NCBI RefSeq assembly: GCF_045679555.1
Contig: NC_092092.1
Span: forward strand, 20,196,469 to 20,260,468
DNA length: 64,000 nucleotides
From: Salvelinus alpinus
Lineage: Eukaryota > Chordata > Actinopteri > Salmoniformes > Salmonidae
Direction of reading: 5' to 3'
Both the position numbers and the translations under genes were made by a program. How positions within the stretch are numbered: the first letter of the stretch is position 1; each line of letters starts with the position of its first letter. Positions 1-8,182 of this stretch are shown piece by piece. Under the pieces are notes generated by a model, which had not been told where the DNA came from, did not search any database, and was given only the letters and a program-made list of their open reading frames with translations.

Positions 1-466
<466 letters not shown>

Positions 467-999
467 CAACTATTTGCTTAACAAATAGTGAGAGATATTT
501 ATAACTTCTAATGCTGTGCTTCTGTAAAGAGTTGGTTCCGCTCTTCCACGTTCACTCCCCGCAGCTGGTCTAGGCGTGTAGTCAAGGGCATTCTTGGCGA
601 CTATGGGATAGAGATAACTTCAGGGACAGAACAACCTGTTATTGTTTCCAATCATCTTTGCTTCTGAGTAACTTGGTCACACGGCATAAGACAAAGAGCC
701 TCTAAGAGTGACCACAGTTCTTCAGTACATCCTGTTCTTTTACTATCTTCCAAGGGCACAGTTGTGTGGAGATATGAAGAGAACAGAGCCTAGCTTGAAC
801 TTAAAGGAGTAACGAAACTGCCATTATCACTTGTTTCTGCGCTATGACCTCACACACCCGATACACATAGCCACAAGAAGAAAACAAGGTAGCTTATGAT
901 GCCCCGATCTGCCGGGGAGGGGTGGAACCAACCATGACTAAGCAGTTTTGGGGTTTCAATATAAACCCCTTACGTTAATTAATCTAAATTAAAGTATGA
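467..999. other. Unannotated sequence
   Basis: No gene, recognisable repeat or long ORF is seen. A short inverted repeat (ACTATTTG / CAAATAGT) lies near 470-490, next to the preceding repeat. Confidence 0.5.
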
Positions 1000-2550
1000 T
1001 TGTTTGAAGGAATCTCTCCTTATTGGTTAGAATTTCCACCACAAAAATTACTGAGGATAATAGGGGATGATTTTGCCACTCCTATTTGTCATATTTTCAA
1101 TTTATGCCTACTAGAAAGTGTGTGCCCGCAGGTAAAATGCTATTTTACAGTAAACAAATTGACAACAGACTTTCAGCACGCTTATAGAGAAGGACATTCA
1201 ACAAGCACAGCACTTACACAAATGACTGATGATTGGCTGAGAGAAATTGATGATAAAAAGATTGTGGGGGCTGTTTTGTTAGTCTTCAGTTATGGCTTTA
1301 CACCCACTGCTATATTGTAGATAAAGAGTTACCTGTCTAACAGAACACAGAGGGTGTTCTTTAATGGAATCCTCTCCAACATAATACAGGTAGAATCAGG
1401 AATTCCCCAGGGCAGCTGTCTAGGCTTCTTACTTTTAAAAATCTTTACTAACGTCTGGCTTTGAGTAAAGCCAGTGTGTCTATGTATGTGGATGACTCAA
1501 CACTATACACATCAGCTACTACAGCAACTGAAACAACTGCAATACTTAACAAAGAGCTGCAGTTCGTTTCAGAGTGGGTGGCAAGGAATACGTTAGTCCT
1601 AAATATTTCGAAAACTAAAAGCATTGTATTTGGGAAAAATAATTTACTAAACCCTAAACCTCAACTAAATCTTGTAATAAATAATGTGGAAATTAAGCAA
1701 GTTGAAGTGACTAACCTGCTTGGAGTAACCCTGGATTGTAAACTGTCATGGTCAAAACATATTGATACAACAGTAGCTAAGATGGGGAGAAGTCTGTCCA
1801 TAATAAAGTGCTGATCTACCTTCTTAACAGCACTATCAACTAAGCAGGTCCTACAGGCCCTAGTTTTGTCACACCTGGACTACTGTTCAGTCATGTGGTC
1901 AGGTGCCACAAAAAGACACTTAGGAAAATTGTAATTGGCTCAGAACAGGGCAGCACGGCTGGCCCTTGGAGGTACACAGAGAGCAAACATTAAGAATATG
2001 CATGTCAATCTCTCCTGGCTCAAAGTGGAGGAGAGATTGACTTCATCACTACTTGTATTTATGAGAGGTATTGACATGTTGAATACATGTTGGACACCCA
2101 TGCATACACCACAAGACATACCACAAGTGGTCTCTTCACAGTCCCCAAGTCCAGAAAAGACTATGGGAGGTGCACAGTACTACATAGAACCATGACTACA
2201 TGTAACTCTATTCCACATCAAGTAACTGATGCAAGCTGTAAAATTTGATTTAAAAAACTGATAAAAATACACCTTCTGGAACAGCGGGGACAGTCAAGCA
2301 ACATAAACATAGGCACAGACACATGCATACACACACGATAACATACGCACTATACACACACGTACACATGGATTTTGTTTTGTAGATATGTGGTTGTAGG
2401 GTCCCGAGGGCACACAGTGTGTTGTGAAATCTGTGAAGGTATTATAATGTTTTTAAAATTGTATAACTGCCTTCATTTTCCTGGACCCCCAGGAAGAGTA
2501 GCTGCTGCCGTGACAACAGCTAATGGGGATCCATAATAAATATAAATAGA
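1000..2550 (+). mobile_element. Decayed non-LTR retrotransposon (LINE), reverse transcriptase to 3' tail
   Basis: Three plus-strand ORF pieces give parts of one LINE reverse transcriptase. The first (1000-1320) contains FQHAYREGHSTSTALTQM, the palm-A-proximal region of LINE RTs. The second (1461-1814) contains the catalytic-site motif YVDD (SMYVDDSTLY), then ISKTKS and the thumb-like LLGVTLDCKLSWSKHI. The third (1935-2195) has the ORF2 C-terminal NRAARLALGG motif. The 3' tail ends near 2545 with 'ggggatccataataaa', a tail common in salmonid LINEs. Stops and frame changes between the pieces (for example near 1318, 1440 and 1813) make it inactive. The 5' half (endonuclease, ORF1) is absent, as expected for 5' truncation. 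It looks like the L2/CR1/Rex group; the exact family is not determined. Confidence 0.85.
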
Positions 2551-2874
2551 AACAAACAGGCTTATATTTGAGCGTAGTTCGCCTTCATCAGAGTATCCCT
2601 GTATTATATTAAGGGTTTGGTATCACAACACAAGTTCCAGTTCAATAGAAATGAGACCATGATGGAACAATTGGAGTATTAACTTATATGGAGTCTTTCC
2701 TGGCTCTCCAGGAAAGTTAAAACAAAGCCCTGGATGCAATTTGGCCAGGGTCCACAGGGGTAGCTTGATGCACGCAAAGCATACCAATCTGCAAGACTCA
2801 TGAAATATGCATCTGTTTGTCCTAAGGAATCTGATCAATGGTGCTTTACAGTAAGTGTGTACTTACAGTACATT
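2551..2874. other. Unannotated sequence
   Basis: Nothing recognised. The 71-codon minus ORF here has no motif and is treated as chance. Confidence 0.4.
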
Positions 2875-2922
2875 CAGTGGACAGTTTATTAAGTACACCC
2901 ATCTAGTACCAGGTAGAAGATG
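2875..2922. mobile_element. Terminal fragment of a Tc1-like transposon
   Basis: The stretch 'cagtggacagtttatt' followed by 'agtacacccatctagtac' is a terminal-repeat start known from abundant teleost Tc1-like elements. A piece of Tc1-type transposase N-terminus lies at 3725-3937 on the minus strand. The two may be one element split by the intervening LINE and TTAA-type fragments. Confidence 0.55.
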
Positions 2923-3310
2923 GAAGTTGTTTTTCAGTCTCTCGTTCCCAGCTTTGATGCACCTGTACTGACCTCGCCTTCTGGATGATAGCGGGGTGAA
3001 CAGACCGTGGCTCGGGTGGCTGAGGTACTTGATGATCTTCTTGGCCTTCCTGTGACATTGGGTGCTGTAGTTGTCCTGGAGGGCAGGCAGTGTACCCCGG
3101 TGATGCGTTGGGCAGACCGCACCACCCTCTTGAGAGCCCTGCGGTTGCGGACAGGGTAGTTGCCATACCAGGCGGTGATACAGCCCGACAGGATGCTCTC
3201 AAGAGTAAACGTTTGTTAGGGTCTTAGGGGCCAATCCAAATTTCTTCAGCCTCCTGAGGTTGAATAGGCACTGTTGCGCCTTCTTCACCACACTGTCTGC
3301 TGCCATCTAG
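2923..3310 (-). mobile_element. LINE ORF2 C-terminal fragment (L2-like)
   Basis: Minus-strand reading gives pieces of a LINE ORF2 C-terminus: an RRALQRVVRSAQRITG-like segment followed by a basic/serine-rich region, interrupted by frameshifts so that overlapping minus ORFs (2903-3202, 2934-3125) each hold part of it. The DNA reads as the common teleost L2-type 3' coding region in reverse, with 'ctcctgaggttgaa' near 3250 and 'gccttcttcaccacactgtctg' near 3280. Only about 390 bp survives, with no RT core. Confidence 0.65.
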
Positions 3311-3610
3311 TGGCCAAAATCTAAATTGCGCCTGGGCTGGAGTAATACATTATGGCCTTTCTCTTGCATTTCAAAGATGATGGTACAAAAAAAAACATGT
3401 TTTTTCTTTGTAATATCTTTTGCCAGATATCATGTGTATATTTTACTACATTAATTTCACATTTCCACAAACTTCGAAGTGTTTCCTTTCAAATGGTATC
3501 AAGAACATGCATATCCTTGCTTCAGATCCTGAATTACAGGCAGTTAGATTTGGGTGTGTCATTTTAGGCAATTTGTTTTTAAAAAGGGTCCGATCCTTGA
3601 GGTTATTAAT
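3311..3610. repeat. Interspersed repeat related to the TTAA-type family
   Basis: The segment 'ctttcaaatggtatcaagaa' followed by an 'atgcatatcc' motif resembles the sub-terminal part of TTAA-type repeats elsewhere in the window (around 340 and 50590). It carries a poly-A run near 3388. Overlapping plus ORFs here have no recognisable domain. Confidence 0.35.
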
Positions 3611-3639
3611 TGTCCAGTGTTGGTGATTGCGTGCCTATT

Positions 3640-3960
3640 GGAGCCGCTACTTGTTTTTAGATGATAGGAGAGAAGTCCAATGTGGTCGTCTGCTGCAAAA
3701 GCCCATCCGTGACAAGGCCCGCTGTTAGCTTGGATTCTCCTTTCGACCTCTCATCAACGAGCTGTTTTCACCCACAGGACTTTGCACCATTCTCGTTAAA
3801 ACCCTAGACACTGTCGTGGGTGAAAAGCCCAGGAGGACATCCGTTTCTGAGATACTGGAACCGGCACGCCTGGCACCGACGATCATACCGTGCTCAAAGT
3901 CGCTTAGGTCACTCGTTTCACCCATTCTAACATTCAATCAAACAGTAACTGAATACCTCA
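3640..3960 (-). mobile_element. Tc1-like transposase N-terminal fragment
   Basis: The minus ORF 3937-3725 reads LSDFEHGMIVGARRAGSSIS followed by a TTVSRV helix. This is the helix-turn-helix DNA-binding region that opens one large group of teleost Tc1-like transposases. After about 50 residues the similarity stops, and the catalytic DDE domain is missing. It is a dead fragment, probably linked to the terminal piece at 2875-2922. Confidence 0.6.
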
Positions 3961-4024
3961 ATGCCTGTCTGCCTGCTTTACTCGTGGTAACGACTGGAGC
4001 AGAATTAGTGGTATGTTATCAAAT

Positions 4025-4225
4025 ACATGGTTTGATGCCATTCCATTCACTCCATTCCAGCCATTATTATGAGCTGGTCTCCCCTCAGCAGCCTCCACTG
4101 GGGCTCTCCAAACCTAATCAAGTGTTTCACCTGATTTTAATAATTAGCTGGTTGATAAGATGAATCAGGTTAGTAGGGATGGTAGTTCTCCAGGAACAGG
4201 GTTGGAGAGCCCTGGTCTATGTCCT
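4025..4225. repeat. Salmonid interspersed repeats (MITE-like)
   Basis: 'ccattccattcactccattc' and the 'gagctggtctcccctcag' block recur in reverse at 19480-19640, so this is a dispersed repeat. It is followed by the common 'ccaggaacagggttggagag' block near 4190. Confidence 0.6.
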
Positions 4226-4294
4226 AAAGAGCTTTCTCTCTCACACAAAGCTTTCTCTCCCTATATCCTTCTCCTCCCTATCTCCCTCTACTCT

Positions 4295-4740
4295 CACTCT
4301 TTCCTTGACTCCCTCCATCTACATGTGTAGTCCTTTGGTGCAGTGCTGTGTTGGTATGTGTGCTGTGCTAAGCAGTAATGAGGAGTGGAGTTCCCTCTCT
4401 CTCTCGCTCTCGCTCTTTCTCTCACTCTCTCTCTCTGCTCATCAACCACCTCACCCTCTCAATTAGTCAGATACCGTTTATCTTTCCGCATGAAAGATCA
4501 ACCTGCAGTCCTCTCACTCTCTCTTTCCCTTACTCCGTCCATCTCCATGTGTAGTCCCTTGGTGTAGTACTGCGTTGGAATGTGTGCTGCACTAAGCAGT
4601 AATGAGGAGTGGAGTTCTCTCTCTCTGTCCCACTCTCTCGCTCTCTGCTCATCAAGCACCTCACCCTCTCAATTAGTCAGACACCGTTTATCTTTCCGCA
4701 CTGCATAGCGAGAGGCGAAAGATCAACCTGCAGTCCTCCC
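4295..4740. repeat. Tandem duplication of an about 227-bp CT-rich unit
   Basis: Two diverged copies: about 4300-4515 and 4530-4735. Each has 'atgtgtagtcc', then 'taagcagtaatgaggagtgg', a CT tract, 'caccctctcaattagtcaga', 'ccgtttatctttccgca' and 'gatcaacctgcagtcct'. Copy 2 has an additional insertion of about 17 bases after 'tttccgca'. Predicted ORFs here are CT-repeat artefacts. Confidence 0.75.
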
Positions 4741-4871
4741 CTCCATAATTTCATCCCTCCCTCCACTCCAGCAGTGCAGAGGGAAACAGAATGCAGAGTA
4801 TCCTCCCTTGCTTTCTTTCTTTTGTCCTCCTTTCCTTTGTTCCTGAAAAGGGAGTGTGTTGTAAACATGTA

Positions 4872-6482
4872 CAGTTGAAATCGGAAGTTTACATACACTT
4901 AGGTTGGAGTCATTATTAAAACTAGTTTTTCAACCACTCCACAAATATCTTCTTTACAAACTATAGTTTTGGCAAGTCTGTTAGGACATCTACATTGTGC
5001 ATGACACAAGTATTTTTCCAACAATTGTTTACAGACAGATTATTTCACTTATAATTCATTGTATCACAATTCCAGTGGGTCAGAGGTTTACATACACTAA
5101 GTTGACTGTGCCGTTAAACAGCTTGGAAAATTCCAGAAAATTATGTCATGGCGTTAGAAGCTTCTGATAGGCTAATTGACATCATTTGAGTCAATTGGAG
5201 GTGTACTTGTGGATGTATTTCAAGGCATACCTTCAAACTCAGTGCCTCATTGCTTGACATCATGGGAAAACCAAAATAAATCAGCCAAGACCTCAGAAAA
5301 ACAATTGTAGACCTCCACAAGTCTGGTTCATCCTTGGAAGCAATTTCCAAACGCCTGAAGGTACCACGTTCATCTGTACAAACAATAGTACGCAAGTATA
5401 AACACCATGGGACCACGCAGCCATCATAGCACTCAGGACAGAGACGTGTTCTGTCTCCTAGAGATGAACATACTTTTGTGCGAAAAGTGCAAATCAGTCC
5501 CAGAACAACAGCAAAGGACCTTGTGAAGATGCTGGAGGAAACAGGTACAAAAGTATCTATATCCACAGTAAAATGAGTCCTATATCGACATAACCTAAAA
5601 GGCCGCTCAGCAAGGAAGAAGCCACTGCTCCAAAATCGCAATAAAAAAGCCAGACTACGGTTTGCAACTGCACATGGGGACAAAGATCGTACCTTTTGGA
5701 GAATTGTCCTCGGGTCTGATGAAACAAAAATAGAACTGTTTGGCCATCATGACCATTGTTATGTTTGGAGGGAAAAGGGGGAGGCTTGCAAGCCAAAGAA
5801 CACCATCCCAACTGTGAAGAACGGGGGTGGCAGCATCATGTGAAGGGGATGCTTTGCTGCAGGAGGGACTGGTGCACTTCACAAAATAGATGGCATCATG
5901 AGGATGGAAAATTATGTGGATATAGTGAAGCAACATCTCAAGACATCAGTCAGGAAGTTAAAGCTTGGTCGCAAATGGGTCTTCCAAATGTATAATGACC
6001 CCAAATGTACTTCAAAAGTTGTGGCAAAATGGCTTAAGGAGAACAAAGTCAAGGTATTGGAGTGGCCATCACAAAGCCCTGACCTCAACCCTATAGAAAA
6101 TTTGTGGGCAGAACTGAAAAAGCGTGTGCGAGCATGGAGGCCTACAAACCTGACTCAGTTACACCAGCTCTGTCAGGAGGAGTGGGCCAAAATTCACTCA
6201 ACTTATTGTGGGAAGCTTGTGGAAGGCTACCCGAAACGTTTGACCCAAGTTAAACAATTGAAAGGCAATGCTACCAAATACTAATTGAGTGTATGTAAAC
6301 TTCTGACCCACTGGGAATGTGATGAAAGAAATAAAACTGAAATAAATCATTCTCTCTATTATTCTGACATTTCACATTCTTAAAATAAAGTGGTGATCCT
6401 AACTGACCTAAAACAGGGAATATTTACTAGGATTAAATGTCAGGAATTGTGAAAAACAGATGTAAACTTCCGACTTCAACTG
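4872..6482 (+). mobile_element. Full-length Sleeping-Beauty-type Tc1 transposon
   Basis: Both ends are present: CAGTTGAAATCGGAAG at 4872 and its inverse CTTCCGACTTCAACTG ending at 6482, each flanked by the TA target dinucleotide (4870-4871 and 6483-6484). Length is 1611 bp, typical for salmonid Tc1 elements. Inside the left end an inner direct repeat ('cagaggtttacatacactaa' near 5081) repeats the outer terminal motif, as in IR/DR-type elements. The matching inner repeat on the right is near 6290-6315. The transposase reading frame inside is broken by stops. Confidence 0.95.
5262..6284 (+). pseudogene. Tc1 transposase pseudogene (Sleeping-Beauty type)
   Basis: A 340-codon reading frame of normal Tc1-transposase length runs from ATG 5262 to TAA 6282-6284 with no net frameshift, but several in-frame stops: TAA at 5277 (after MGKPK), TAG at 5427, and further ones near 5575 and 5842. 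Recognisable parts are the paired-like HTH at the N-terminus (ISQDLRKTIVDLHKSG), the first catalytic D in a degraded GSDETKIELF, the second D in MYNDPKCTS and the catalytic E in SPDLNPIENLWAELK, i.e. DD34E. Only the last 128 codons (5898-6284) are open. It would need trans-supplied transposase, but the termini look intact. Confidence 0.92.
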
Positions 6483-6484
6483 TA

Positions 6485-6957
6485 TGTATATGGCTGACTT
6501 TTGTTATGATAGCTGATGTTTTTACTGTGTTGAATAAATTGAGTGTATAAACAGTCATTCTCAGCGCAATAATGACCGTTCTGTCACCGCTGAGCACAGA
6601 TCAGTACAACAAGAAATCTACTATAGTGCCCATGAATTTCACATTTGTAGGAAGAAGCCAATTTGGATCTAATCATTTAGGTCAATAATTGGATGCAAAC
6701 TCTTAATGAAATACATTTCAACTCTATATCTGACATGGTACCGATGTCTTCTTTTTTAAAGAGCACAACCATGTGTGTGAGGTGTATACTTTAGTTTCAA
6801 AGTAGATTTGTTTAAGACTACCAATAATCACCCTGATTTAGACTACCAAGAATCACCTTGATTTAGCCCACTACAGTAAAAGGTTAATCAGTAAAAATAA
6901 ACAAATGAGTGATCAGCTACAGTACACCTGCGGGACCACTTTGAGTAGTGCTAGGTA
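6485..6957. other. Unannotated sequence
   Basis: AT-rich DNA with no gene or clear repeat. A short internal duplication 'aagactaccaataatcacc' / 'agactaccaagaatcacc' lies near 6815-6855. Confidence 0.4.
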
Positions 6958-7371
6958 CCCACTGGGCACGTACATTATTCAATTCAACGTATATTTAATG
7001 TTGGTTCAAGGTCATTTTATTGAAATTACGTGGAAACAGACTGTTTAATAAGCCATCCCTAGCAGGCTACCACCCAGTTACTCAACCCTTAGAGGCTGCT
7101 GCCCCATAGACATGGAATCACTGATCACTTTAATGTTTACATACTGCTTTACTCATTTCATATGTATATACTGTATTCTAGTCAATGCCACTCCAATATT
7201 GCTCTTCCTAATATTTATATATTTCTTAATTCCATTCTTTTAGATGTTTGTATTGTATGATACTACTGCACTGTTGGATCTAGTAACACAAGAATTTCGC
7301 TACACCCGCAATAACATCTGCTAAATGTGTATGTGACCAATATGATTTGATTTGTGTGCCCAGTGGGTGTT
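6958..7371. mobile_element. MITE with CCCACTGGGC termini, interrupted by a LINE tail
   Basis: The left end 'acccactgggcac' (6958) and right end 'gtgcccagtgggt' (about 7359-7371) are inverted copies. The left body 'caattcaacgtatatttaatg' is typical of a short salmonid MITE. The middle (about 7045-7355) is a LINE 3' tail. A second MITE with the same termini is at 31794-32051. Confidence 0.6.
7045..7355 (+). mobile_element. LINE 3' tail fragment
   Basis: 'acacaagaatttcgctacac' followed by 'ccgcaataacatctgctaaa' and ending 'atatgatttgatttg' is the 3' untranslated end of an abundant salmonid LINE. No coding sequence remains. It lies inside the MITE at 6958-7371. Confidence 0.65.
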
Positions 7372-7383
7372 TTCTGCGTCCAG

Positions 7384-7445
7384 GTCTTTGGTCAAAAGGA
7401 AGTGCACAATATAGGGAATAGGGTGCCATTTGAGACTAGAGCCAA
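7384..7445. repeat. Half of a palindromic salmonid MITE
   Basis: 'atagggaatagggtgccatt' is one arm of a repeat found more completely at 32868-32985, 33955-34060, 34903-35004, 38818-38945 and 56524-56620. Only one arm is present here. Confidence 0.6.
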
Positions 7446-7649
7446 TGTGTTGTTATGCTGTCTGTAGTCTGTTCTACACAGCTGTAATCTGTTCAGCATG
7501 AGGAGTTCTACCAGCCAGCTAAATAGGATGTAAACACAGCTAAAGTTGCTAAACTGTCAGACAAAACCAACAGCAGATGAGATTACCTACTGCACATAAG
7601 GAGATTAGAGGAGTGTGTTCTCATCCAGTCATAAATGCTGTTCTAGCAA
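7446..7649. other. Unannotated spacer
   Basis: No recognised feature. It ends in the CCTGG target duplication of the following gypsy element. Confidence 0.4.
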
Positions 7650-7654
7650 CCTGG

Positions 7655-8167
7655 TGTTATGCTGATGAAGGAGGACCCAAAAGCGACGAAATAGAAACAG
7701 AGTCTTTATTCCAGTCATAGACAAAAAACGATACTCCTGATATATCTAAGGTAAAAACAAAACAGGAAAACTGAAATCCTCTCGTCAGTAGAGATGAACG
7801 ACTGGAGACGCGACCCCTAGACACCTGCTCACACGCAGCATCTGATGAAGGCAAAAACACGATAGGGCGGAACAAGGACACAGAAACAGCAAACGTCAAA
7901 CAAGAATCCGACAACGACAGGAGCGGAAAACAGAGGGAGAAATAGGGACTCTAATCAGAGGGCAAAATAGGGGACAGGTGTGAAAGAGCAAATGAGGTCG
8001 TAGGGAGAATGAGAAACAGCTGGGAGCAGGAACGGAACGATAGAGAGAGAGAGAGCGGGAGAGGGAGAGAGGGAGGAGGAGAGAGAGAGAGAAAGAGAAA
8101 GAACCTAATAAGACCAGCAGAGGGAAGCACAGGGACAAGACATGATAATCAATGACAAAACATGACA
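7655..8167 (-). repeat. 3' LTR of the young gypsy element
   Basis: On the minus strand it starts TGTCATG and ends AACA. An AATAAA polyadenylation signal on the sense strand lies at 7705-7710. A GA-rich stretch (8041-8100) is in the U3 part. It is indistinguishable by eye from the copy at 11079-11591. Confidence 0.95.
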
Positions 8168-8182
8168 GTACCCCCCCACTCA
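8168..8182 (-). other. Polypurine tract and Gag-Pol stop codon
   Basis: On the sense strand the sequence before the 3' LTR is AGTGGGGGGGTAC (8168-8180), the expected plus-strand primer. The Gag-Pol stop TGA (8180-8182) overlaps its start, so the ORF runs right up to the tract. Confidence 0.8.

Noticed and set aside
5141..5683. 180-aa minus ORF
   Set aside because: Antisense of the Sleeping-Beauty-type transposase region; the plus strand has the HTH and DDE motifs and the terminal repeats.
5756..5995. 79-aa plus ORF as a separate gene
   Set aside because: It is an out-of-frame reading of the Tc1 transposase segment containing the second half of the core.
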